From Sphingopyxis sp. OPL5 (GTDB lineage: Bacteria > Pseudomonadota > Alphaproteobacteria > Sphingomonadales > Sphingomonadaceae), in assembly GCF_003797775.2 (NCBI RefSeq), contig NZ_CP060725.1:4086001-4150000 (forward strand): a DNA stretch of 64,000 nucleotides, given 5' to 3'. How positions within the stretch are numbered: position 1 is the stretch's first letter; every line of letters begins with the position of its first letter. This document shows positions 17,911-27,000 of the stretch, piece by piece. The translations under genes and the position numbers were made by a program. Below the pieces are notes generated by a model that saw nothing but the letters and a program-made list of their open reading frames with translations, ran no database searches and was not told where the DNA came from.

Positions 17911-19554
17911 CTAGCGGTATTTGTTCCATTTTCGCGACTTTGCGACAAGCCGCGCGACCATGCCGCGGATGCGCGACCGTGGCGGCATGTCGGCAAGGGC
18001 CACCAGCAGATGTTCGGGCGAACAGGGCAGCCCGGTCCGCGGATCGGCATAGAGCGGGTAAAGGATCAGTGTCGCCGCGACCAATTGCTCCAGCGACAGC
18101 GGGCGTGACCGCTGTTGTGCCGCGCCGCGATCGTCGGTGAGCCCCCACCCGGCGTAAAAGGGCTGGCCGTACACACTCACCCGGCGCCCACGCAAAAGCG
18201 CCTCGAACCCCAACAGGGACGAGAGGACTTGCACCGCATCGACCCGTTCGAGCAGATCATGGGTCGCTCCGTCGGCGAGGACGAGGTCCGCGTCGGCGGC
18301 GATCGCGGGCTCGCGCCATTCGCCGTCGCGCAGTCCGGCGACGACGTCGGGATGCGGTTTGAAGATAATGAAGCTGCCGGGATTTTCCCGCCGTGCGGCG
18401 GAAACGATCTGCGCGAAGGATATCCCGCCGCCGCCCGCGATCACCGACAGGTCGTCCGCGACCTGTCCCGCGATCAATATCCTATGCCGGTCCGTCGGAA
18501 GATCGACGCGCTTGCCACCCAAATTATATTTGGTCGCGCCGTTCGTCCGGATCTGCGCGATCAGCGCGGCCGCACGGGCGGCCAGTTCAGCGTCGATCGA
18601 TGCGGTCTGCAGCAGCATGTCCAGATCGCCGGGACGCGCGGGGTCGAAATAGATGCCGCGCTTGTCGAGGACGATCGAGCAAGGCTGGACGAGCGCGGCC
18701 CCAAGCCCGGCCGAGCGGATAAAGCCGTCCTCGACGCGCCAGACGGAATCCCCTCCTCGCAAGCGTTCCAGCGCCGCGATGTCGGTCCGCGATGGCCAGG
18801 CGGCAACGGCCCCCTCGACGCGGTGGGCTTCCCGGACGTCGGACAGGAAGGGTGCGTGGGGCGACCCGATCAGGAACTGGCGAATCCGCCGCCTCTTCCA
18901 GCCCGCGATGCCGAGCATCGCGCCAACGCCCGCAGTGCGTCCGGCAACCTCGCGCCAGAGCGCGAGATAGTCGATCATTTGATCGAGCGACCAATCGCGA
19001 TCGTCATAAGGGGAAACATAGCGCCAGTCGGTCCGCAAACATGCTATCGCCCGCTCGGCCACGGTCGCCGTTTCGGCATGCCTGACCCGGCCCTTTTCGA
19101 CCGCCACGATCCTCCGGCCCGCGAGCGCCGCCAGCTGAACAAAAACGCGCTCGGGGTCGTCGCAGTAAACCGTCGAAACGCGGTCGATCAGTGGCCACGG
19201 GTCCGATTTTTCATCGAACCGCGCATGCTCCGGCCAATCCGAAGCAGGGATATTCGGGGCCACTAAGAGGATCGGGCCGGGACACGCGCGCGCGCAAATG
19301 TCGAGCAGCATCTGCAAATTTGCAGGGTCGCGGCAGACGATCGCGCAAATGTCGCCCTCGACCCCGCCGAGCCAAGCCGCCAGCCGGGCGTCGAGCGGGC
19401 GCCAGAACAGGCCGCCGACGCGACCGCCGACGATCCGCGCTGCCACCGCCTCGACCGTGCCGGTCTCGGGCAAGGCGACGTGCCCGGCACGCCGCCGGAT
19501 CCGCGTCTTGTGACGCCGGTGCGGCGGCAATGCCAAGATGGCCGGAGCCGACAT
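17911..19554 (-). CDS. kpsC: Capsule beta-Kdo transferase, KpsC-like (short form)
   Basis: 547 residues. From about residue 190 the protein carries KpsC hallmarks: VEDGFIRSAGLGAAL, VLDKRGIYFD, FIIFKPHPDVVAG, and LLGFEALLRGRRVSVYGQ followed by PFYAGWGLTDD. KpsC adds Kdo residues to the lipid-anchored linker of group-2 capsules in the cytoplasm. Canonical KpsC (about 670 residues) has two homologous transferase modules. Here the first ~190 residues are too short for a complete second module and carry none of these motifs. Linker synthesis may therefore be simpler, or shared with KpsS. The gene sits between the export lipoprotein gene (7 bp upstream) and fkbM. Confidence 0.85.
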   Translation of the reverse strand: MSAPAILALPPHRRHKTRIRRRAGHVALPETGTVEAVAARIVGGRVGGLFWRPLDARLAAWLGGVEGDICAIVCRDPANLQMLLDICARACPGPILLVAPNIPASDWPEHARFDEKSDPWPLIDRVSTVYCDDPERVFVQLAALAGRRIVAVEKGRVRHAETATVAERAIACLRTDWRYVSPYDDRDWSLDQMIDYLALWREVAGRTAGVGAMLGIAGWKRRRIRQFLIGSPHAPFLSDVREAHRVEGAVAAWPSRTDIAALERLRGGDSVWRVEDGFIRSAGLGAALVQPCSIVLDKRGIYFDPARPGDLDMLLQTASIDAELAARAAALIAQIRTNGATKYNLGGKRVDLPTDRHRILIAGQVADDLSVIAGGGGISFAQIVSAARRENPGSFIIFKPHPDVVAGLRDGEWREPAIAADADLVLADGATHDLLERVDAVQVLSSLLGFEALLRGRRVSVYGQPFYAGWGLTDDRGAAQQRSRPLSLEQLVAATLILYPLYADPRTGLPCSPEHLLVALADMPPRSRIRGMVARLVAKSRKWNKYR

Positions 19555-19561
19555 CGTCGGG

Positions 19562-20692
19562 TCAGCGCGTCAGCACGTCGACCGTCACGACGGGAGAAGT
19601 CAGCTGGTTGAGCATCTGGACCAGCTTCGCGAACTGCGCCGACCGGGCATTGGCGATCAGGACCACATCGTCGTCCTGCATGCGAAAGCGGCTGGCGACG
19701 AAATAGCTGCGCGGATCGAGAAGATTGAGGCGGTAGATGGTCGGCACCGACGTCACCGTGCCGTCCACGTCGGTATCGACATAGCGAAAGACGAAGACGC
19801 CGGTCGCATCGGCCTGATTGTCGATCGGCCCGCCCGCGCGCGCCAGCCCCTCGACGAGCGAAACCGGCGTGTCGGCAAGCGGCACCTCGGCGACGTCGCG
19901 CGCCGCGCCGATGACCGAGAAACTCTGCTGCCGTTTCAGCAACTGGACGACATCGCCGGGCATCAGGCGGATGTTCGCGGCGTCGCCCGCTCGAATCTGG
20001 TCGAGCGGCATTTCCTGGCTTTCTCCCGCACGCGCCAGCCGTACGATCAGATTCGACTGCTGATCGGCGGGACCACCCGCGGCGGCGACGACGTCGAGGA
20101 CGCGTTCGCCCGCCGCGGTAATCGCGATGCGACCCGGTGCCTTGACCTCGCCGCCGACGGTGATCGACCGCATCGGTCCCGACGCCACGCGCACCAGCAC
20201 GTCGGCCTGTTGCGACAGGCCGCGCAGCCGGGTGCGGATTTCAGCCGCGACCCCCTGCGGCGTACGTCCGAGGACGTCGATCGGCCCGACATAGGGGATG
20301 TTGATATAGCCGCCTTGCGGTACGCTAATCGTCGGCAGCGTCGCACCGGCCGCCGACACCGTCGGATCCTTTGCATTGCTGCCGCTGTCGACCGCGCCGA
20401 ACAGGCGATAGCCGACCTCGAACACGACGATTTCCAGATTGTCGCCGACCAATATCTCTTCGCTGCTGGTCGTTCCGTCGGTGAACGACCAACCGGCGGA
20501 CGGCAGCGTCGGCACCTGAACCTCGGTCCATCCGCTTTCGGTCAGGTCGACCAGATTGAGTGTGCGGCCGTCGGCGAGCGTCGCCGGTTTCTTCACCTGC
20601 CCGGTCGTCGGCGCCGCCGAAGGCAGCATCGCGCAGCCGCCGAGCGCGCCGGCAAGCAACAGCGCCGCCGCCACCGAGCGGATCATCGTCAC
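19562..20692 (-). CDS. Capsule polysaccharide export lipoprotein (Wza/KpsD-like, OPX family)
   Basis: 376 residues. The start is GTG 20692, overlapping the upstream glycosyltransferase stop (GTGA); an in-frame ATG at 20686 is an alternative. The N-terminus is a lipoprotein signal ending at LGGC, so the mature protein should be acylated. A poly_export-type domain (VGDNLEIVVFEV, then GYINIPYVGPIDVLGRTP) and SLBB-like segments follow (ITVGGEVKAPGRIAI; LMPGDVVQLLKRQQSFSVIG). It would form the periplasm/outer-membrane conduit of the ABC-dependent capsule exporter. Its partner is the KpsE-like protein encoded at 23855-25027. Confidence 0.87.
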   Translation of the reverse strand: MTMIRSVAAALLLAGALGGCAMLPSAAPTTGQVKKPATLADGRTLNLVDLTESGWTEVQVPTLPSAGWSFTDGTTSSEEILVGDNLEIVVFEVGYRLFGAVDSGSNAKDPTVSAAGATLPTISVPQGGYINIPYVGPIDVLGRTPQGVAAEIRTRLRGLSQQADVLVRVASGPMRSITVGGEVKAPGRIAITAAGERVLDVVAAAGGPADQQSNLIVRLARAGESQEMPLDQIRAGDAANIRLMPGDVVQLLKRQQSFSVIGAARDVAEVPLADTPVSLVEGLARAGGPIDNQADATGVFVFRYVDTDVDGTVTSVPTIYRLNLLDPRSYFVASRFRMQDDDVVLIANARSAQFAKLVQMLNQLTSPVVTVDVLTR

Positions 20693-22008
20693 CGGCGGGG
20701 TCCGGACAGCAGGCTGTCGTAGAGCGCGTTGAGCCGGCCCTGATAGGCTGGCATCGAAAATTTCTCCGCCTGCGCGATACCACGCCCGAAAAGGTCGGCG
20801 CGCAGTTCGGCATCGGTATCGATCCGGCGCAGCGCCGCGGCAATGTCCTGAATATCATAAGGATCGACGAGCAGCGCCGCCGAGCCCGCGACTTCGGGCA
20901 TGGAACTGGTGTTCGCAGTGATGACGGGCGTCCCCAAAGTCATGGCCTCGAGGATCGGTAACCCGAAACCCTCATAGAGAGAAGGAAAAGCCACACCCCT
21001 GGCCCCGCGCACCAGCAGCATAAGCAGCCGGCGCGGCAGATAGTCGATCCGCCGGATATTCTTGAAGATCGTCTTCATCGGCCGGGTCTCGTCGCGCTGG
21101 ATCAGCGACAGTTCGACGTCGGCGCCCCATGCACGGCGACCGAGGACAACGAGCGGCGCCTTCACGCCCGAGGCGAGATAGGCCTCGATCAGCCGTCCGA
21201 CATTCTTCTTCGGCTCGATCGCGCCGAAGAAGAGGAAATAATCCTGAAAATCGAGACGAAAAATGCTCTTGATGGCCTGCGCCACCTCGGCCTCGTCGCC
21301 GCTCGCGAGGCTCAGGCTCTGCGCAGAGGGCCTGATCGCCTGATAGGTGTTGGTGATCTTTCCCTCGGCTTCGGGAAAAAAGTCGACGATATCCGCGCGG
21401 CTCGCCTCGGACACCGTGGCGATATGATCGCCCTTGCGAATGCAGGCGCGCATCAGCTTGTGATAGATCTTCTTGTTGTCGAGGCTGGCATAGGGAAGCT
21501 TCAGCGGCACCAGATCGTGCATCGTGTAGATGTTGCGCGCCCCGGCGACGCGGATCGGCCACGGATAGGTCCAGTGCATGATGTCGGGCGCATCGGGCAA
21601 GGAAACGGTCGTGAAGGTTCCGAATCGGCGAAAATTGCGCATCGCCTGGTCGAACAGGTCCGACACGGTGAACAGCCGGTCGAAATCGGGCAATCGGTGC
21701 GCAAAGGGCCGGACTTCCTGCTTGCCGTGCAGATCGACCTGCCGCGCCTTGCGCGCCTTGACCGTCCAGCTGAGTTCGCGGCCCCAGCCAAAGCTCCACG
21801 ATCGCGGCGCCTTCGACTGATATTCGGCGCCGAGCGCTTCGAAGAAATTGACGTTGCGCAGGACTTTGCGGAACGGCGTGCGAAGACCATAAACGCCGTC
21901 GAGTTGATGGCCGGCGGTCTGAATGGCGTGCGCGAGCGACATCGAATAAGTCGCGACACCGGTTCCAAATGGCAAAGCCAGATTAAAACCATCGATTCCG
22001 ACCCGCAT
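20689..22008 (-). CDS. Glycosyltransferase, GT4-like
   Basis: 439 residues with a strong GGAGGAAT ribosome site before ATG 22008. The C-terminal Rossmann half has the GT4 donor-site pattern SLYEGFGLPILEAMTLGTPV followed by TSSMPEVAG, and an FFGAIEPKKNV segment upstream. It probably adds a repeat-unit or linker sugar of the capsule at the cytoplasmic face. Donor and acceptor cannot be read from the sequence. It is coupled to the export lipoprotein gene by a 4-bp overlap and resembles the two other glycosyltransferases here (22060-23145 and 25821-26993). Confidence 0.88.
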   Translation of the reverse strand: MRVGIDGFNLALPFGTGVATYSMSLAHAIQTAGHQLDGVYGLRTPFRKVLRNVNFFEALGAEYQSKAPRSWSFGWGRELSWTVKARKARQVDLHGKQEVRPFAHRLPDFDRLFTVSDLFDQAMRNFRRFGTFTTVSLPDAPDIMHWTYPWPIRVAGARNIYTMHDLVPLKLPYASLDNKKIYHKLMRACIRKGDHIATVSEASRADIVDFFPEAEGKITNTYQAIRPSAQSLSLASGDEAEVAQAIKSIFRLDFQDYFLFFGAIEPKKNVGRLIEAYLASGVKAPLVVLGRRAWGADVELSLIQRDETRPMKTIFKNIRRIDYLPRRLLMLLVRGARGVAFPSLYEGFGLPILEAMTLGTPVITANTSSMPEVAGSAALLVDPYDIQDIAAALRRIDTDAELRADLFGRGIAQAEKFSMPAYQGRLNALYDSLLSGPRR

Positions 22009-22059
22009 TATTCCTCCGACACTGTTGGGCGGAGTGGATCGTCGATTCGAAATTCCGCT

Positions 22060-23145
22060 TTAATTGCGTTCACCTAGCTGGAGAAACCGGTCATAGGCAA
22101 GGCGCAAGCGCGCGGCGAAGGCGGCTTCGCCATACCGTTCGAACATCGCCGGCAGCGGCGTTCGCATCCCTTGTGCGGCCGCGTTCACCCGAACAATCGC
22201 GCCGGTGATCGACGCGGCGTCGCGCGGATCGACGAGCGCCGCCGCCGCGCCCAGAACCTCACGCGAGACGGGGCTATCCGACGCGATCACCGGAACCCCC
22301 GCCATCAGCGCCTCGACCGGCGGCAAACCGAAGCCTTCGGCGAGCGACGGCATCAGCAACGCACGGCAATCGACGGTCAGGCGTGCGACGACCGCATCGC
22401 CAAGCCAGGGCAACCGGACAATGTCGGGCGAAGCGATGTCGCGTTCGAAGGCGGCCCGGTCGCGGCGATCGGTCCAATGCCCGTCGGGCCCGGCAATCAC
22501 CAGTTTCACGCCGGTTTTCGCCGCGCGCCACGCTTCCACTGCGCGATGGACATTTTTGCGGGGTTCGACGCTGCCGAGCAGGAGGAAATAGCGTCCGCGC
22601 TCAAGCCCGGCGGGCAAGGACGCCACGGCGCGCGGCGCCTCCACGGGCTGCCAGGTGCATATCGCGCGCCGCGCATCAATGCCGGTGAAGGCGAGCAGTT
22701 CATCGCACACTCCTTCCGACACGCAGGTGAAACAGGCGCCCCGTTCGGCCAATGCCGTCAAAAGGCGGCGGAAACGGCCCGATGGGATGGCCGAATATTC
22801 GGGCTGACGGATCGGGATCAGGTCGTGGACCGTCACCACGTTCAGCGCCCCTTTCGCCCACATCGGCATCGGATGCGACCAATGGAAAAGATCGACCGGC
22901 CGATCCAGCCTGACGCTGCGCAGCCGGCCGGTCAGCGTGAACCATTTCTGGGCATCGGCAAAATAGCGCGCGTTTACCCGCATCGTTTCGCCGTCGGACC
23001 CGATTTCGTCGGTCAGCGATTGCGGCGGCGCGAACAAATCATCGTGACGTTCGATACACTGCCGCAGCCGGTCGCGATAGCGGCGGACCCCCGTCCCCTG
23101 CCCCCAACCGACGCTCCGCTTGTCAAGTGCGACCCGAACCGTCAT
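22060..23145 (-). CDS. Glycosyltransferase, GT4-like
   Basis: 361 residues. The pattern parallels the neighbouring transferase: FLLLGSVEPRKNVHRAVEAW, then LMPSLAEGFGLPPVEALMAG with VIASDSPVSREVLG. It is likely a cytoplasmic capsule glycosyltransferase with unknown sugar specificity. Its start faces kpsT across a 46-bp divergent gap, so a bidirectional promoter is expected there, though none is obvious. It lies 51 bp upstream of the 22008 gene on the same strand and is likely co-transcribed with it. Confidence 0.87.
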   Translation of the reverse strand: MTVRVALDKRSVGWGQGTGVRRYRDRLRQCIERHDDLFAPPQSLTDEIGSDGETMRVNARYFADAQKWFTLTGRLRSVRLDRPVDLFHWSHPMPMWAKGALNVVTVHDLIPIRQPEYSAIPSGRFRRLLTALAERGACFTCVSEGVCDELLAFTGIDARRAICTWQPVEAPRAVASLPAGLERGRYFLLLGSVEPRKNVHRAVEAWRAAKTGVKLVIAGPDGHWTDRRDRAAFERDIASPDIVRLPWLGDAVVARLTVDCRALLMPSLAEGFGLPPVEALMAGVPVIASDSPVSREVLGAAAALVDPRDAASITGAIVRVNAAAQGMRTPLPAMFERYGEAAFAARLRLAYDRFLQLGERN

Positions 23146-23191
23146 CTAGAGGGCCACGCAGCCCGCCGGCTTGCGACGCGAGCCTTTATCG

Positions 23192-23842
23192 ATGATCGTC
23201 TTCAATCGGGTTTCCAAATCCTATGCGACCCGCAACGGGCGCCATTACGTCCTCGATAACGTCAGTTTCGCGATCGAAAAAGGCCAATCGGTCGGCGTAT
23301 GCGGGCACAATGGCGCGGGCAAGTCGACCTTGCTGCGCCTGATCGCCGGCGTCGAACAGCCGAGCAGCGGCACGATCCGACGCGGCATGTCGGTGTCCTG
23401 GCCGCTCGGCCTGTCGAGCAGTTTCCAGAGCAGCCTGAGCGGGGCCGACAATGCGCGCTTCATCGCCCGCATCTATGGCCGTCCGGTCGACGACACGCTC
23501 GCTTTCGTCGAGGATTTCGCCGAGCTGGGCAATTATCTGCGCATGCCTCTGCGCACCTATTCGGCCGGTATGATGGCGCGCCTCGCTTTCGCGGTGTCGC
23601 TCGCCGTCTCGTTCGACTGTTACCTGATCGACGAGATCACGGCGGTCGGCGACGAGCGGTTCCAGGATCGCTGCCGCGAAGCGCTGCTGCAACGCAGGCA
23701 GGAACGCAGCCTGATCATGGTGTCGCACGACCCCGCCACGCTCCGCGAATATTGCGATCGGGGCATGGCCGTGCGAGCCAGCGAAGTGCTGCAGTTCGAC
23801 AGCATCGACGAGGCGATCGCGAGCCATTTCGCGCACGCCTGA
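23192..23842 (+). CDS. kpsT: Capsule export ABC transporter ATP-binding protein
   Basis: 216 residues from ATG 23192 (MIVFNRVSKSY); an upstream TTG at 23171 is possible but less like the family. Walker A GHNGAGKST is at residues 38-46. The signature is YSAGM rather than LSGGQ, as usual for KpsT, and Walker B is CYLIDEITAVGD. It energises export of the lipid-linked capsule polymer through KpsM. Unusually, it lies alone on the plus strand between minus-strand genes and 1.2 kb from kpsM, whereas kpsM and kpsT are normally an overlapping pair. Confidence 0.93.
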   Translation: MIVFNRVSKSYATRNGRHYVLDNVSFAIEKGQSVGVCGHNGAGKSTLLRLIAGVEQPSSGTIRRGMSVSWPLGLSSSFQSSLSGADNARFIARIYGRPVDDTLAFVEDFAELGNYLRMPLRTYSAGMMARLAFAVSLAVSFDCYLIDEITAVGDERFQDRCREALLQRRQERSLIMVSHDPATLREYCDRGMAVRASEVLQFDSIDEAIASHFAHA

Positions 23843-23854
23843 ACCCGCGGCCGT

Positions 23855-25027
23855 TTACGCGCGGTGTTCGCGAATGCCGGCGGTGACGATCATGAAAAAG
23901 GCATAGACCAACAGCGCACCGAGCAGGATGGTCGCCAGCGTGCGAAGCGGTTTGGGATAGACCGGCTTTTCCGGCGCGGTGGGCCGGACCACGGGGATCA
24001 CGAACAATTGTTCCTTTTCGACGCGGTCGTTGGCGGACTGCAGCCCGAGCCGCGAAGCTTCGTAACGCTTGGCCGCAAGCTCCTGTTTCAGGCTGAGTTC
24101 TTCATATTCACCGAGCCGCTGCGATACCGCGCCGGGGGAGCCGGTCAGTCGGCCGCGATTGCGCGATGCCGCCGCTTCGAGGCTGCTGACATAGCCCTGC
24201 ATAGCCACGACCTGCGGGCTGGCGGGGCTGAGATAGCGGCGCATGTCGGCGAGCCGGGCCCGCTGACGATCGATTTCGGCCTGTTGGGTGAGCGCCTGTT
24301 CCTGCTCGCCCTTGCCGCTGCTTTGCGGGTCGATGTCGCCGCTGCGGTTGCGGAACAGCGACATCGCCTTCTGTGCCCCCGACAGTTCGTCAGCCGCCTG
24401 CTGGAATTCGTCGCGCGCGATCTTGACCGTATTGTCGAACAGCCGGCGGTTGAGCGCGTTGATCCGGGCTTCTCCGAGCCTGATCACCGCCTCGCCGATC
24501 GTGCGGGCATCGTCGGGGCGAAAGGCGGTGACCGTCACACGGGTGATCCCGGTGTCGCTGTCGAGACTGATCTGGACCTTGTCGCGATAATATTTGAGCA
24601 GATCTTCCATCGCCGGGTCGGATTCCGACAGCCGCGCGACGAAATCGGCTTCGGGCCGACGAAAGACCGCGGCGAGGTCGATCTTTTCGGATTTGAGCGC
24701 CCGGATCGCTTCGGGCGAACGGAGATATTCGATCAGGATGTAGCTGGCCTTGGCGCTCGGATCGAGGACCGGCGACACACCGAGAAGCTGCCCGAAACCA
24801 TTCGCTTCGCTGCGCGGCGCGTCGAGACCGCGAATGACGAATTGCGCCTCCGAGCGATATTGCGGCGCGGCGATGAGAAACAGGTAGATGGCCGCCACCA
24901 ACGTGGGAACCACGACGATCCAGAACAGCGCGCTGCGAACCAGCCGTCGCGGCCAGTGGCGTGTTGTCGCCGTGGCGTTTTCCGCCGTGTCGCCGGCCGT
25001 TTCGGTGATGTTGGTGTGGCGGTTCAT
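23855..25027 (-). CDS. kpsE: Capsule polysaccharide export inner-membrane protein (KpsE-like, PCP/Wzz family)
   Basis: 390 residues from ATG 25027, which overlaps the kpsM stop (ATGA). One membrane helix lies near the N-terminus (about 30-52, SALFWIVVVPTLVAAIYLFL). A long periplasmic coiled-coil region rich in Ala, Gln, Glu and Arg follows. A proline-rich stretch (PTAPEKPVYPKP) then precedes the C-terminal helix (LATILLGALLVYAFFMIV). This is the classic polysaccharide co-polymerase layout. It would link the KpsMT transporter to the OPX lipoprotein. The open frame continues upstream to 25702, but that part is kpsM antiframe. Confidence 0.9.
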   Translation of the reverse strand: MNRHTNITETAGDTAENATATTRHWPRRLVRSALFWIVVVPTLVAAIYLFLIAAPQYRSEAQFVIRGLDAPRSEANGFGQLLGVSPVLDPSAKASYILIEYLRSPEAIRALKSEKIDLAAVFRRPEADFVARLSESDPAMEDLLKYYRDKVQISLDSDTGITRVTVTAFRPDDARTIGEAVIRLGEARINALNRRLFDNTVKIARDEFQQAADELSGAQKAMSLFRNRSGDIDPQSSGKGEQEQALTQQAEIDRQRARLADMRRYLSPASPQVVAMQGYVSSLEAAASRNRGRLTGSPGAVSQRLGEYEELSLKQELAAKRYEASRLGLQSANDRVEKEQLFVIPVVRPTAPEKPVYPKPLRTLATILLGALLVYAFFMIVTAGIREHRA

Positions 25028-25824
25028 TGCAACTCGATCCTGGGCCGGACGAACCTGATGGCGGCATAGCCAACCAACATCAATAGCGCCGAACAGACAA
25101 TGGGATAGACGAGGTCCAGGCGGTCCGACGCGAAGTCGCGGAACTGCCCTTCGCGCAGCAATTCGAAGATATGCACGGTCGGGACCCACATAGCGACGCG
25201 CTGAACATTCTCGGGTAGCCAGGCCAGAAGATAGAAAGCCCCGGATATCGGAAGCGAGAGGTAAAGCAGCGGATGGATGATCCGCCCGAAAAACGAACTC
25301 TCGTGCGATGCGACCATGATGATCATCGCCAGCCCGAAGCAGAACCAGCTCATCAACACGAGTGCGAGGATGACCAGCAACGGATCGTGGATCGGCTCGG
25401 CAAGACCCAGATACTGGGCCACGAACAGCAGGAAAAAGAGCACCGCGCCGGTACTCACCATTTCGAGCAAAGACCGCGCGAGCAGCATGTCGAACAGGGT
25501 GACCGGGCGATGATAGAGCAAGGGCCGATTGGCCTCGAGCAGGGTTTCCGCGCGCGACAGTACCGAGCGGAACATGATGAAGAGGATGTAGCCGCCAAGC
25601 GCGAAAGGGACCGGCTGCACATTGCCGCTGATCGGCAATTTGTAATTGCCATGCAGCGCCGCGACGGCAACCGCGAGCAGCACCGGTTCCATGAAGATCC
25701 AAAGAAACCCAAGGTTTTCGCGGCCAAAACGCGTGTGCAGTTCCCGAATGACGAGCGCACCGATGACCCGCCTCCGGGTGTCGAGGCGCTGGAACAAGGC
25801 GTCGGTGTCGGCGGCTCGGGTCAA
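25024..25824 (-). CDS. kpsM: Capsule export ABC transporter permease
   Basis: 266 residues if translation starts at TTG 25824, which overlaps the upstream glycosyltransferase stop (TTGA). No ATG or GTG near the expected N-terminus would give family length, so I chose this start. The cytoplasmic segment ALVIRELHTRFGRENLGFLWIFMEP is typical of ABC-2 polysaccharide permeases. About six hydrophobic helices follow, ending AIRFVRPRIELQ. Its ATPase partner KpsT is encoded separately at 23192. It is coupled to kpsE by a 4-bp overlap. Confidence 0.9.
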   Translation of the reverse strand: MTRAADTDALFQRLDTRRRVIGALVIRELHTRFGRENLGFLWIFMEPVLLAVAVAALHGNYKLPISGNVQPVPFALGGYILFIMFRSVLSRAETLLEANRPLLYHRPVTLFDMLLARSLLEMVSTGAVLFFLLFVAQYLGLAEPIHDPLLVILALVLMSWFCFGLAMIIMVASHESSFFGRIIHPLLYLSLPISGAFYLLAWLPENVQRVAMWVPTVHIFELLREGQFRDFASDRLDLVYPIVCSALLMLVGYAAIRFVRPRIELQ

Positions 25825-26993
25825 AGCGGTTCCAGAAATTCGGTCAGCTGCGAAAAATGATCGTCCCAGCTCGCCGGGCGCCAGGCGCGCGCCGCCTGGA
25901 GATGATGCTTCCTTAGCGGCGAATCGGCCGCCGCAAAATCCCGAACCGCCGCCATCCATCCCGTGGCGTCGAGCGGATGCAGAAACAATGGCGCATCGCC
26001 GCCCACTTCGCGGTGCGCCGCGATATCGCTGGCGATCACGGGGCAACCCATGTTCAAGGCTTCTGCCACGGGCAAGTCGAAACCCTCGGCGAAGGAGGGG
26101 GCGAGGAGCGCCCTCGCCCCGCGCATCAGGCCCTGCAGCGCGTCGTCGCCGGGAGTCCGCATCTCGACCAACACGTCGCGGAGCGCGGGCGAGCGTTCGA
26201 TCATCGCGAGAATCTGGCCATTCTCCCAGCCCCGGCGGCCCGCGATCACCAGATGCGCCGCAGCCGCGCCGTCCTGCCGCGCCATCTCGCGCCACAATTT
26301 GAGCAGCAGCAGATGGTTCTTGCGCGGTTCGATCGTCCCGACGACGAGGAAATAGGGATGATCGCCGTTAGCTCCGGTCGACGCAGCGCGGGCCTCGGCA
26401 ACCTCGGGCAAGGTGATCCCGAAGGGGAGCTTAGCGATCGGAGCGACGGGCAGGTCGCCGCAGAAGCGCGCGATCGAACGCGCCGTGCAATCCGAATTGA
26501 CGAGCAGACCGTCGGCCAAACTCGTCGCCGCCGCGATCCGCGCCTGATTGGCCTTGGCATGTTTGGCCAGCGCATATTCGGGATATTCGATCGGAATCAG
26601 GTCGTGGACGAAATAGCAGATCTTGCCGCCGCACCGGTCGGCCCGGCGGCGCCATTGCCCCATCGCGCGGGCGCCGGGATGCGACACGGTGAGGAAGCGC
26701 GTACCGGCGTGAAGCTGCGAACGGACCGGGCGGAAGTGCCGCACCACCGACAATGGCGAGGTCCTGCCCACGGCGCCGCTCCAGCGGAGACGCTGCGCCT
26801 GGAGCAGCCTGGCCACGGCGGCGCGCGAAAGTGCGACCCAATGCCCCGGCGGGACAAAGGCTTCGAAGCTCGGTTCGATCGCGTCCGCCGCCATCAGGAA
26901 GGACAGATAGGCCTGTTCGACGCGATCGATTCCCGTCGGCGCCGCCAGATGGCCGCGTCGAACGAGCCGCGTCACATCGAAAATCAGATGCAT
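25821..26993 (-). CDS. Glycosyltransferase, GT4-like
   Basis: 390 residues. It contains FLVVGTIEPRKNHLLLLKLW and the donor-binding run LLAPSFAEGFDLPVAEALNMG with VIASDIAAHREVGG. Together with the 20689 and 22060 genes it makes a trio of related transferases, consistent with a short capsule repeat unit. It is flanked by kpsS upstream (7-bp gap) and kpsM downstream (overlap), so it belongs to a kpsS-GT-kpsM-kpsE operon. Donor sugar unknown. Confidence 0.87.
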   Translation of the reverse strand: MHLIFDVTRLVRRGHLAAPTGIDRVEQAYLSFLMAADAIEPSFEAFVPPGHWVALSRAAVARLLQAQRLRWSGAVGRTSPLSVVRHFRPVRSQLHAGTRFLTVSHPGARAMGQWRRRADRCGGKICYFVHDLIPIEYPEYALAKHAKANQARIAAATSLADGLLVNSDCTARSIARFCGDLPVAPIAKLPFGITLPEVAEARAASTGANGDHPYFLVVGTIEPRKNHLLLLKLWREMARQDGAAAAHLVIAGRRGWENGQILAMIERSPALRDVLVEMRTPGDDALQGLMRGARALLAPSFAEGFDLPVAEALNMGCPVIASDIAAHREVGGDAPLFLHPLDATGWMAAVRDFAAADSPLRKHHLQAARAWRPASWDDHFSQLTEFLEPL

Positions 26994-27000
26994 GTGGGCT

